14,109 bases of DNA from Candidatus Shapirobacteria bacterium CG2_30_35_20 (GCA_001873665.1 MNZO01000015.1:1-14109), one strand, 5' to 3'. Positions 1 through 6,464 are shown, numbered from the stretch's first letter. Notes: generated by a model from the letters alone, not told the origin. Made by a program: numbers and translations.

Positions 1-33
1 TGGTTTTGCCGGTGGCGAGTGATAAAGAGTAAT

Positions 34-894
34 TTACAATATCTTACTACCAGTGGTTTCTGTAGATTTTTTCAGAATATAAACATCGGCTTTGTAATCG
101 TCGAGACCGACATATTCAGCCTCACCATTGAGAACTTTTTCGTAAGGGCGGCAATCACGACAGCCCGCCTCACCAGAAGGACAATCAAACTTACCCAAAG
201 CCCTTTGTAATTTTATTTTTTGAGCAATTTTTAAAATCTTGGTTTCACTTTCAGCTAAATTTGGTAAAATTTTTGGTGTAAGTGTATCGCTACTTTCTAA
301 ATACCAATACGAGACAGCGGTAACGGGGCGCGACTGGCAATGGGTGGCTAATAAATGGTAAATAGGGAGTTGGAGTGAATCATCGGGTTCTTCGTACTTA
401 CTAGTTTTAAAATCAATAATTTCGACTGTGTTCGAGTCGGGGTAATAGCGGAGCCAATCTAATTTGCCACATAAAATGATATTGTCTTTTTCCGAGAGCC
501 AATATTGGGGTAACTCTTGATTAATTTTAATCGCCAAATCGCCAATAGGTCCGGGGTTATTTTGAACACGAGACAACATGACCTGTCCTCGAGAATAATA
601 TTTAAATTCGGTGTCTTTGTCAAAAAATCCCCCATTTTTACCAGATAATTTTTGCCAAATTTGCTCAAATTTTTCTAAAAGCGGGGTTTTAAAACGTAAA
701 TCAGTTTTGATTTCAGAGAGACTTTCGATAACTTCGTGGACCGCCTGGCCCAAGGCCAATGGAGGTGACATTATTTTGATTTTATGTTTTGACTTTGGAT
801 CTTTGTAGACATTTTTTAGAAAATAGGCTCGAGGACAAGCTAAAAAGGTGGAAATTGAAGAATGGGAAACATAAGTAGCGGTGTATTTGTCCAT
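34..894 (-). CDS. PD-(D/E)XK nuclease family protein, RecB/Cas4-like with probable Fe-S cluster
   Basis: Seen: from the chosen ATG the protein has 286 residues. It carries the ordered motifs of a RecB/AddB/Cas4-type nuclease: His53 in AVHEVIES, Asp146 in GKLDW, Asp161 and Lys163 in EIIDFKTSK, and Gln175...Tyr179 in LQLPIY. Cys20 (LACPRAYF) pairs with a C-terminal cluster Cys238-X6-Cys245-X2-Cys248, the split four-cysteine layout that holds a 4Fe-4S cluster in AddB and Cas4. Known: these enzymes cut single-stranded or end-resected DNA using Mg2+. Inference: a stand-alone DNA repair or processing nuclease. There is no helicase partner and no CRISPR array nearby. The frame extends upstream to 942, but those 16 extra residues run through an AT-rich repeat. 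ATG 894 sits exactly 6 bases after a TATAAT, so it is preferred. Family sure, exact role not. Confidence 0.85.
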   Translation of the reverse strand: MDKYTATYVSHSSISTFLACPRAYFLKNVYKDPKSKHKIKIMSPPLALGQAVHEVIESLSEIKTDLRFKTPLLEKFEQIWQKLSGKNGGFFDKDTEFKYYSRGQVMLSRVQNNPGPIGDLAIKINQELPQYWLSEKDNIILCGKLDWLRYYPDSNTVEIIDFKTSKYEEPDDSLQLPIYHLLATHCQSRPVTAVSYWYLESSDTLTPKILPNLAESETKILKIAQKIKLQRALGKFDCPSGEAGCRDCRPYEKVLNGEAEYVGLDDYKADVYILKKSTETTGSKIL

Positions 895-899
895 AAAAA

Positions 900-906
900 C
901 ATTATA
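900..906 (-). promoter_or_regulatory. -10 box (TATAAT) of the nuclease gene, likely leaderless
   Basis: On the minus strand a perfect TATAAT occupies 906-901, followed by GTTTTT and then ATG 894. With the usual 6 bases between the -10 box and +1, transcription would begin on the A of the start codon. No clear -35 and no Shine-Dalgarno sequence is visible. The AT-rich setting makes chance matches possible. Confidence 0.5.
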
Positions 907-933
907 AAGGATATAATATATAAAATATAATTT

Positions 934-990
934 AAGTTCCAAAAAACAAATTTACAATTTCCAAACAAGTTCCAAATTCACAAATTTCAA
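934..990. repeat. imperfect tandem repeat, about 33-bp period, AT-rich
   Basis: The word AAGTTCCAAA occurs at 934-943 and again at 967-976, and ACAAATTT occurs at 946-953 and 980-987. The two half-units are therefore imperfect copies about 33-34 bases apart. The element fills the gap between the divergent nuclease and pseudouridine synthase genes. Similar TTCCAAATT-type spacers are, from memory, widespread in CPR genomes. It leaves no room for a normal ribosome binding site ahead of ATG 992. Confidence 0.6.
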
Positions 991-991
991 A

Positions 992-1630
992 ATGATTAGA
1001 TTAAATAAATATCTGGCGCAGGTGGGGGTGGCATCACGAAGGGCTTCAGACTATTTAATATCTGAGGGGCACGTGTTGGTTAATGGAGAGGTGGCAACAG
1101 TGGGGATGAAATTAAACGGAGATGAAAATGTAATTGTGGATGGTAAACCGGTAGGGAAAATGGAAACAAAAGAATATTTTGCAGTTTATAAACCAATTGG
1201 TTTAGTATCGACGGCCAGTGATGAGTTTGGACGTGAGACGGTGATGACATTGATTAAAACTGACAAAAGACTGTACCCAATTGGACGGTTGGATAAAGAT
1301 TCGGAAGGATTAATGATATTAACCAATGATGGAGATTTGGCGTTGAAACTCACCCACCCCAAATATCATTTGGAAAAGGAATATGAGATTACGGTGGATA
1401 AAAATATTATCCCCGCCCGATTAAATGTGGGAATTAATAGAATTATAAAGTCGCACAATAATATGTTTTGGATTGTAATGTACGAAGGAAAAAAACGACA
1501 AATACGGGAAATTTGCTGGGAGGCGGGATATAGAGTAAGGCGACTAGCCAGAGTTCGAATTGGAAAGTTGACACTAGGAGATTTGGAGCCGGGACAATTT
1601 AAACGAATACAGATCAAAGATATTATTTAG
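992..1630 (+). CDS. RsuA/RluB/RluE/RluF-family rRNA pseudouridine synthase
   Basis: Role: isomerises a specific uridine in rRNA to pseudouridine. Seen: an N-terminal S4 RNA-binding domain (residues 2-48, RLNKYLAQVGVASRRASD), then the catalytic core with YKPIGLVST (66-74) and GRLDKDSEGL (98-107), where Asp101 is the expected nucleophile. EGKKRQIREI in the C-terminal third matches the family's R-Q-(I/V)-R motif. At 212 residues it is shorter than the usual 230-290. The shortening lies between the VDKNI segment (about 136) and KKRQIRE, a loop that is normally longer. Sequence alone does not say whether the target is in 16S or 23S rRNA. ATG 992 is the first start of the S4 domain. The next gene begins at or just after the TAG stop, so the two are probably co-expressed. 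Confidence 0.93.
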   Translation: MIRLNKYLAQVGVASRRASDYLISEGHVLVNGEVATVGMKLNGDENVIVDGKPVGKMETKEYFAVYKPIGLVSTASDEFGRETVMTLIKTDKRLYPIGRLDKDSEGLMILTNDGDLALKLTHPKYHLEKEYEITVDKNIIPARLNVGINRIIKSHNNMFWIVMYEGKKRQIREICWEAGYRVRRLARVRIGKLTLGDLEPGQFKRIQIKDII

Positions 1631-1632
1631 TG

Positions 1633-1641
1633 TGATAAAAT
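1633..1641 (+). promoter_or_regulatory. possible extended -10 (TGATAAAAT) for the DUF4349 gene
   Basis: TG-A-TAAAAT at 1633-1641 ends 5 bases before ATG 1647. This fits an extended -10 promoter making a leaderless message. It overlaps the alternative GTG start at 1632, so use of this promoter would favour ATG 1647. Confidence 0.3.
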
Positions 1642-1646
1642 TTGTT

Positions 1647-2495
1647 ATGACAAACTTGATAAAAAAAAACTGGCTGATTATATTGGTAATAATATTTGCC
1701 ATAGGTTACGTAAATAGAAAAAATACAGAACAAAACACAATATTGCCGATGACGGGGGGTGGGATTGTGGCCGACAGTGTAGTATCGGACAAAATGCTGA
1801 TAAGACGCGAGGTGGCACCGTCAGAAAGTACCAATCGATTGGTAATCCAAGACACATCGTTGTCACTGCAAGTTGATAATGTTGAAAGTAAAATAAAGGA
1901 AATCGAAAGTAAAACAACAGAGATGGGGGGATTTTTGATTAATTCAAATTTATCAAAACCAAATGGGGTGGGGAGTGGAACGATTTCGGTACGCATTCCT
2001 GAAGGTAAACGTGATGAAGCAATGGAATTGTTTAAAGTTATGGCGGTAAAAGTAGTCTCGGAAAATGTTTCAGGTACGGATGTAACTGATCAATATACTG
2101 ATTTACAAGCACAACTTGAGGTATTACAAAAAACTAAGGTCAAATTTGAAGAAATACTTGACAAGGCTTACACTGTTAACGATTTGATGAATGTGCAACA
2201 ACAATTGATTTCACTACAGCAACAAATTAATAGTGTTAAGGGACAGCAAAAGTATTTTGAACAGTCTGCAAAACTAAGTAAAATTACAATATATTTATCA
2301 ACCGATGATTTGGCCTTACCGTATGCCCCAACTAATGAATGGAGACCAGCGGTGGTGTTTAAAGAGGCTGTTAGATCATTAATAAATAATATCCGTGGTT
2401 TAGGTAATATATTGATTTGGGTGGTAGTATTTTCACCTTTGTGGATACCGGCAATATTTGTGATACGTTTTGCTAAAAAGAAGCTGGCGATATAA
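1647..2495 (+). CDS. DUF4349 domain-containing membrane protein
   Basis: Seen: 282 residues from ATG 1647 (287 from GTG 1632). A lysine-rich start is followed by a hydrophobic anchor (about residues 9-22, NWLIILVIIFAIGY) and a short low-complexity linker. The large extracytoplasmic body includes IQDTSLSLQVDNVE, GGFLINSN, GSGTISVRIPEGKRDE and SGTDVTDQYTDLQAQLEVL, which are hallmarks of the DUF4349 family. A glutamine-rich coiled-coil hairpin follows (TVNDLMNVQQQLISLQQQIN), then a C-terminal membrane helix (LIWVVVFSPLWIPAIFVI) and a basic tail. Known: DUF4349 proteins are membrane or lipoprotein-anchored, and no biochemical function is established. Inference: an envelope protein with both ends near the membrane. 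It is packed between the pseudouridine synthase and rarA, whose frame overlaps its 3' end or starts 10 bases after it. Confidence 0.85.
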   Translation: MTNLIKKNWLIILVIIFAIGYVNRKNTEQNTILPMTGGGIVADSVVSDKMLIRREVAPSESTNRLVIQDTSLSLQVDNVESKIKEIESKTTEMGGFLINSNLSKPNGVGSGTISVRIPEGKRDEAMELFKVMAVKVVSENVSGTDVTDQYTDLQAQLEVLQKTKVKFEEILDKAYTVNDLMNVQQQLISLQQQINSVKGQQKYFEQSAKLSKITIYLSTDDLALPYAPTNEWRPAVVFKEAVRSLINNIRGLGNILIWVVVFSPLWIPAIFVIRFAKKKLAI

Positions 2496-2505
2496 AATAG
2501 TACAA

Positions 2506-3666
2506 TTGAACACACAAACAGGACAACCATTGGCGATGATGCTTAGGCCTAAAAGTTTAAAAGATTTTGTGGGGCAGACACACTTGGTGGGTAAAAATAA
2601 GCCATTACGGATAGCCATTGAAAATCACCAAATATTTTCGATGATTTTTTGGGGGCCACCGGGAGTGGGTAAAACAACACTAGCCAAGATTATTGCCAAA
2701 GAGGCTAATGCTGACTTATTTGAAATGTCGGCAGTGTCGGCCAGCAAAGATGATATAAAAAAAATAATTGGATTGGGTGAACATGGATTGGTTAAGAAAA
2801 TTTTATTTTTGGATGAAATTCATCGGTTTAATAAAGCCCAGCAAGATTTTTTGTTACCTTATGTTGAATCAGGATTACTGACCTTAATTGGGGCAACTAC
2901 CGAAAACCCAAGTTTTGAAGTTATATCACCTCTTTTATCGCGCTGTCGAGTATTTGTGCTAAAAGAATTAAGTGAGCAAGAAACAGGGGAAATAATAGAT
3001 CGCGCCTCTAAAGTTCTAAAGGTCAAAATATCTAAAGCTCCACGTGATTGGTTAATACAAATGGCTAATGGCGATGCCAGACAGGCAATAACTATGATTG
3101 ATAACGCCTTTACCTTGTACGAAAAATTGACAATTGATACTCTCAAAGCAACTTTACAAAATAGCTTTTTGCGATTTGACAAAAAAGGAAGTGAACATTA
3201 CGACACAATTTCAGCATTTATAAAATCGATGAGAGCAAGCAATGCCGATGCAGCTCTTTATTATTTGGCACGAATGGTGGAGGCAGGGGAAGATCCTAAA
3301 TTTATTGCCAGAAGAATGGTGATATTTGCCAGTGAGGATATTGGCATGGCCAATTCAAATGCCTTGCTTTTGGCCAATCAAGTATTCCAAGCAGTAACCC
3401 AAATTGGCTATCCTGAGTGTGCTATTAATTTGGCACATGGAGTAACATATTTGGCATTATCGGTAAAAAATAGATCAGCTTATGATGGACTTCGTGCCGC
3501 TCAGGCAGATATTAAAACTTATGGTAATTTGCCTATTCCTCTAAATTTGCATAACGCAGAGACCAAGTTGATGAAGGAAATGGGGTATGGTAAAGGTTAT
3601 GAAAGATATACCAAAGAAGATTTACTACCGGAAAAGTTAAAAAATAAAAAATATTATAAAAAATGA
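2506..3666 (+). CDS. rarA: replication-associated recombination protein A (RarA/MgsA), AAA+ ATPase
   Basis: Role: clamp-loader-related ATPase acting at stalled replication forks in the cytoplasm. Seen (numbered from TTG 2506, 386 residues): a PLAMMLRPKSLKDFVGQ start typical of the family, Walker A GPPGVGKTT at 50-58, Walker B LFLDEIHRF around 100-108, sensor 1 ATTENPSFE around 130-138, and the arginine-finger region LLSRCR around 143-148. The C-terminal MgsA domain follows, with ARRMVIFASEDIGMANS and LPIPLNLHNAETKLMKEMGYGKGYERY. Length matches the family's usual 400 or so. The frame is open back to TTG 2470, inside the preceding gene. ATG 2536 would cut off the conserved PLA. TTG 2506 is my choice because it gives a normal N-terminus. 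The stop is TGA, followed 3 bases later by the RAYT start. Confidence 0.94.
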   Translation: MNTQTGQPLAMMLRPKSLKDFVGQTHLVGKNKPLRIAIENHQIFSMIFWGPPGVGKTTLAKIIAKEANADLFEMSAVSASKDDIKKIIGLGEHGLVKKILFLDEIHRFNKAQQDFLLPYVESGLLTLIGATTENPSFEVISPLLSRCRVFVLKELSEQETGEIIDRASKVLKVKISKAPRDWLIQMANGDARQAITMIDNAFTLYEKLTIDTLKATLQNSFLRFDKKGSEHYDTISAFIKSMRASNADAALYYLARMVEAGEDPKFIARRMVIFASEDIGMANSNALLLANQVFQAVTQIGYPECAINLAHGVTYLALSVKNRSAYDGLRAAQADIKTYGNLPIPLNLHNAETKLMKEMGYGKGYERYTKEDLLPEKLKNKKYYKK

Positions 3667-3669
3667 AAT

Positions 3670-4239
3670 ATGAAAAGATTCTCTGGCAGATTTATCATAA
3701 AATCTAACAGAGTTAAGAATTGGGATTATTCGACACCAGGCAATTATTTTGTTACCATTTGTACCACCGATCATGATAATTGTTTTGGCGAAATTATTGA
3801 TAATAAAACTCAATATACAGTTCAAGGCAAAATTGCCATTGATTGTTTGTCGAAAATTGAAAAACATTTTGAAAATATAAAAATATTGGAATCGGTGGTA
3901 ATGCCGAATCACGTGCACATTTTATTCGAGGTATCGGAGCCCCGATTAAAATCCGTAGAGACGCACCATGGCGCGTCTCTACCAATAAAATATCAAAGTT
4001 ATCATTTCCACCGACTGGCCATGAAATCCAACCAAACAATTCCAAAAATTATATCCCAATACAAATCATCAGTATCACGAAAAATTGGACATGATGTATT
4101 TTTCGGTTGGCAACCGAGATATTATGATGTGATTATTAGAAACGAAAAACAATTATTGACAGTAAAAAACTATATAATCAATAATATTAAGAGTTGGAAG
4201 AAGGATATATATTTTAAAGTGCATGCTCACGAAAATTAA
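3670..4239 (+). CDS. REP-associated tyrosine transposase (RAYT, Y1/IS200-like)
   Basis: Role: RAYTs are single-stranded DNA HUH endonucleases related to IS200/IS605 TnpA. They recognise REP hairpins with a GTAG-type foot. Seen: WDYSTPGNYFVTICTTDH (18-35), the HUH motif MPNHVHILFEV with His81 and His83, and FGWQPRYYDVIIRNEKQL (145-162) with the candidate catalytic tyrosine in the YY pair at 151-152. The length, 189 residues, is normal. Odd: codons 96-105 (VETHHGASLP) are encoded by a perfect 10-bp inverted repeat with GTAG ends (see separate entry), lying between the HUH and tyrosine parts. The gene starts 3 bases after the rarA stop and in the same phase. Its end overlaps the start of a broken radical SAM gene by 17 bases. 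Both catalytic parts are intact, so it may be active. Confidence 0.92.
   Translation: MKRFSGRFIIKSNRVKNWDYSTPGNYFVTICTTDHDNCFGEIIDNKTQYTVQGKIAIDCLSKIEKHFENIKILESVVMPNHVHILFEVSEPRLKSVETHHGASLPIKYQSYHFHRLAMKSNQTIPKIISQYKSSVSRKIGHDVFFGWQPRYYDVIIRNEKQLLTVKNYIINNIKSWKKDIYFKVHAHEN
3955..3982. repeat. REP-like palindrome inside the RAYT gene
   Basis: Arms GTAGAGACGC (3955-3964) and GCGTCTCTAC (3973-3982) are perfect inverted repeats around the 8-base loop ACCATGGC. The foot is GTAG/CTAC, the signature that RAYT proteins recognise in known REP elements. The insertion is exactly in phase with the host frame. Confidence 0.8.
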
Positions 4240-4482
4240 TGAAATACAAGCAAAAACAATTTTGACAAAGTCGGAATTACCAGGAAGTGATTGGGTGATT
4301 AACCCTTATAACGGCTGTCAATGGGATGTATGTATTGTTATGCGGCCCAAATTGCGAGGTGGAATCACCCCAACGAAGTTTGGGGAAGTTTTTTGGATGT
4401 AAAAATAAATGCACCAGAGTTATTAAAAAAAGAATTAGATAGATTTTGGGACTTGATAAAGTTATTTATCATCATGATTTGA
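4223..4482 (+). pseudogene. frameshifted and truncated radical SAM protein (SPL/Rv2578c-like)
   Basis: ATG 4223 opens a frame reading KTILTKSELPGSDWVINPYN and then Gly-Cys-Gln-Trp-Asp. At about 4327-4328 the frame breaks. Restoring one T after 4327 gives Cys32-QWD-Cys36-MY-Cys39, a perfect CX3CX2C radical SAM motif. The restored frame continues YAAQIARWNHPNEVWGSF and LDVKINAPELLKKELDR, up to a TGA at 4480-4482. This is the typical first third of SPL-like radical SAM proteins (normally about 280-350 residues). The remaining two thirds are absent. As it stands, the original frame stops at 4400-4402 after 59 residues. So there are two lesions: a one-base loss inside the Fe-S motif and loss of the 3' part. 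The 5' end overlaps the RAYT gene by 17 bases. Even if the one-base loss were a sequencing error, the gene would still be truncated. Confidence 0.8.
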
Positions 4483-4493
4483 AAAAGAAAAAT

Positions 4494-4502
4494 TGATATA
4501 AT
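4494..4502 (+). promoter_or_regulatory. extended -10 promoter (TGATATAAT) upstream of the RhuM/MGMT-like gene
   Basis: TG-A-TATAAT at 4494-4502 is a perfect extended -10 element. A start near 4509 would give a leader of about 46 bases before ATG 4555. A weaker TATATT at 4544-4549 lies 5 bases from the ATG and would give a leaderless message instead. No convincing -35 or Shine-Dalgarno site is seen for either. Confidence 0.4.
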
Positions 4503-4554
4503 TTGAGCTGTTTTTTACCACTTATTTCGGTTTTTATTTGGGGTATATTTGATT

Positions 4555-5112
4555 ATGATAAAAAATAGTCAAATCAAAATTTATAAGTCAAAAATAGGGG
4601 GTATAAACATAAGAGTCAAATTTAACAGAGAAACAGTTTGGATGACGCAAACACAAATTGCTGAGTTATTTGGCACTAAACGACCTGCTATAACAAAACA
4701 TATTAACAATATTTTTGAATCAAAAGAATTAATTGAAAAAAGCAATGTTCTAAAACGGAACATTGCTAATTCAGATAAACCAATAAACAGATTGAAACTG
4801 AAACCTGGGGAATTTAGTAAAAAGGTAATTGAATTAGCATTAAAAATACCTGAGGGACGGGTAACAACATACGGAATATTGGCACAGGTGGCGGGAGGAC
4901 ATCCGATGATGGTGCAAATGATTACTCACATTTTGGGTAAATCACCTGATGTTGATAAAATCCCCTTTCATCGAATTGTTTATAGTAACGGTAAAGTGTG
5001 GCTTGAGCCAAGATATGAAAAAGAAAGATTAAAATTATATAAAAAAGAAGGAATAAAATTGGATGAAAATAATAAACTAATTGATTTTGATAAAAAGGTG
5101 TTTACGTTTTAG
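4555..5112 (+). CDS. chimeric protein: RhuM-type N-terminal segment fused to MGMT/alkyltransferase-like domain
   Basis: Seen: 185 residues from ATG 4555 (TTG 4549 is also possible). Residues about 1-77 (VKFNRETVWMTQTQIAELFG, then AITKHINNIF and NVLKRNIANSDKP) match the start of RhuM-family proteins, a helix-turn-helix-like module normally followed by a much longer body. From about residue 81 the sequence becomes an MGMT/ATL domain (FSKKVIELALKIPEGRVTTYG, then HILGKSPDVDKIPFHRIV). In true methyltransferases the active site is PCHR. Here it is PFHR (Phe138), so no alkyl transfer to Cys is possible. I recall an IPFHRIV subfamily in CPR bacteria, so this is probably an alkyl-lesion-sensing protein rather than a decayed enzyme. 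The ATL part could also start at TTG 4792 by itself. Inference: a deletion joined a RhuM gene to an atl gene. Confidence 0.8.
   Translation: MIKNSQIKIYKSKIGGINIRVKFNRETVWMTQTQIAELFGTKRPAITKHINNIFESKELIEKSNVLKRNIANSDKPINRLKLKPGEFSKKVIELALKIPEGRVTTYGILAQVAGGHPMMVQMITHILGKSPDVDKIPFHRIVYSNGKVWLEPRYEKERLKLYKKEGIKLDENNKLIDFDKKVFTF
4741..4767. repeat. perfect 10-bp inverted repeat in the RhuM segment
   Basis: AGCAATGTTC (4741-4750) and GAACATTGCT (4758-4767) are exact reverse complements around the 7-base loop TAAAACG. The palindrome encodes SNVLKRNIA, just upstream of the junction with the MGMT-like domain. Confidence 0.8.
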
Positions 5113-5114
5113 CA

Positions 5115-5193
5115 TCATTGAGAGGATTCATCAGACGACGAAGCAATCTCAACGAGATTGCCACGTCCCAATAAATCGGGACTCGCAATGACG
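5115..5193. repeat. composite palindromic dispersed repeat between convergent genes
   Basis: The left half begins TCATTGAGAGG and ends GACGAAGCAATCTC. A 3-base AAC follows, then an inverted half starting GAGATTGCC and ending CTCGCAATGACG. Inside are a perfect 8-bp hairpin, GCAATCTC/GAGATTGC (5143-5161), and a second hairpin at 5165-5182 (GTCCC/GGGAC extended by AT pairs). The latter reads as an 8-bp stem with one G-U pair in minus-strand RNA. It lies between the ends of two convergent genes (5112 and 5203) and may act as a two-way terminator. A related shorter copy is at 9981-10015. Confidence 0.75.
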
Positions 5194-5202
5194 TGTTTCC
5201 GT

Positions 5203-6438
5203 TTATTCAATAAAAGTCAGGGCGAAGCCGAGGGCATTGCCACGACCAGTACGACCGATACGATGAGTATAATCATCATAATTGTTGGGTTGATCGTAGT
5301 TGATAACATGGGAAATATCAGCAATATCTAATCCTCTGGCAGCAACATCAGTCGCCACTAGAATGTTGAACATATTTTCCCTGTAATCACGAATAATACG
5401 AGTGCGTTTGTTTTGAGGTTTGCCACCGTGTAAGCTAGCAGCTTTAAAACCCTTAGCCGAAAGCGAGACTGATAATTGTTCGACAATTCGCTGGGTAGCA
5501 CCAAAAACCAAAACCTTTTTAAATTCTGGCAGAGCCATCATTTCCAATAGCTTTTGTTCTTTTAAATGACGAGGGACACGAACCACATCTTGATCGACGT
5601 GAGCCGAATTGTTGACTGATTTTAGAGAAATAGTAACAGGGTTGTTTAAAAATGAACCGATTAGGGCTTGGATTTTATTGTTAATAGTGGCGGAAAAAAA
5701 TAAAGTCTGACGAGTTTGGGGTATTTGATTGATAATTTCTTTGATATCGGTGATGAAACCCATATCGAACATTCGGTCGACTTCATCTAAAACTAATACA
5801 TTTATACGGGAAAGATCAATAACACGGCGATTAACCAAATCTTTAATACGGCCGGGAGTACCAACAATAAAATGGGGACCACGACGAATATCGATAATTT
5901 GTTCACGTAAAAAGGCTCCACCAATGGCCAGAGCCAAATAAATTGGCAGACCTGGGGTAAATGAACGAATATCTTGTTTAATTTGCATGGCTAATTCACG
6001 AGTAGGAGCCATAATTAAAACTTGTTGACGAGGATTTTTTAAGATTGAATTAATTAGAGGAATGGCAAAGGCGGCAGTTTTGCCTGTACCAGTAGCGGCA
6101 AGACCCAAAACGTCTTTCTTTTCCATAATAGGAATGATAGCTTGGTCTTGAATTTGGGTGGGCTTGGTAAATCCTTTGGCTTTGACATTGGCAAAAAGAG
6201 TGGGATTTAAATTAAAATCTTCAAACATATGAATAGTGTTTTGCTCTTCAATTTTGACTACCGCTTCAGCTTTTTTGACAAATAAGGCTGGATTCATTTT
6301 GGTGGCCATAAATCTTGGTCTACCACCACTGCGTACAGGTGAGGCAAATCTACGAGGATAACTTCCACCAGTAGTTGGTCGACGAACGGCACGACTGAAA
6401 TTTTTAAAACCACCACGAGAAGAATTGTTGTTGTACAT
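5203..6438 (-). CDS. DEAD-box ATP-dependent RNA helicase (DEVD variant)
   Basis: Role: ATP-driven unwinding of RNA duplexes in ribosome assembly or RNA turnover. Seen (411 residues): an Arg/Gly/Ser-rich basic N-terminal tail (1-45), Q motif GFTKPTQIQ (89-97), motif I ATGTGKT (115-121), Ia PTRELA (145-150), Ib TPGR (194-197), II DEVD (218-221, where most relatives have DEAD), III SAT (249-251), V ATDVAARGLD (362-371) and VI HRIGRTGR (392-399). The protein ends soon after motif VI, so it is a minimal core with no C-terminal RNA-binding extension. The basic tail is at the front instead, which is unusual but seen in some bacterial relatives. No Shine-Dalgarno site lies at normal distance. A GAGGAGG lies about 25 bases or more upstream, partly in a hairpin. 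Confidence 0.93.
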   Translation of the reverse strand: MYNNNSSRGGFKNFSRAVRRPTTGGSYPRRFASPVRSGGRPRFMATKMNPALFVKKAEAVVKIEEQNTIHMFEDFNLNPTLFANVKAKGFTKPTQIQDQAIIPIMEKKDVLGLAATGTGKTAAFAIPLINSILKNPRQQVLIMAPTRELAMQIKQDIRSFTPGLPIYLALAIGGAFLREQIIDIRRGPHFIVGTPGRIKDLVNRRVIDLSRINVLVLDEVDRMFDMGFITDIKEIINQIPQTRQTLFFSATINNKIQALIGSFLNNPVTISLKSVNNSAHVDQDVVRVPRHLKEQKLLEMMALPEFKKVLVFGATQRIVEQLSVSLSAKGFKAASLHGGKPQNKRTRIIRDYRENMFNILVATDVAARGLDIADISHVINYDQPNNYDDYTHRIGRTGRGNALGFALTFIE

Positions 6439-6464
6439 ACAAATAAATTAAATTTTAGGCAATT

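Noticed and set aside
1..33. End or start of a further gene at the left edge
   Set aside because: There are too few bases beyond the nuclease stop to support any frame or motif.
34..894. Cas4 of a CRISPR system
   Set aside because: No repeat-spacer array and no other cas-like gene is visible. RecB-like nucleases without CRISPR are common.
895..942. N-terminal extension of the nuclease (MELKLYFIYYILYNVF)
   Set aside because: It is encoded by the AT-rich repeat and promoter region. ATG 894 begins right at the conserved domain and directly follows a TATAAT box.
3664..3666. Recoded UGA (glycine) as in Gracilibacteria, making one RarA-RAYT protein
   Set aside because: No conserved gene in the window has an internal TGA, and RarA and RAYT each have complete, normal ends. 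Ordinary stop use explains the site.
3794..4045. Minus-strand 83-residue frame containing VETRHGASLR
   Set aside because: It is a shadow of the RAYT gene, and the matching peptide comes from the palindrome being read on the other strand.
4327..4328. Programmed -1/+1 frameshift in the radical SAM gene
   Set aside because: There is no slippery heptamer or stimulating structure at the break, and the C-terminal two thirds are missing, so decay is the simpler explanation.
4792..5112. Active O6-methylguanine-DNA methyltransferase
   Set aside because: The active-site Cys of PCHR is replaced by Phe (PFHR), so direct alkyl transfer is not expected.
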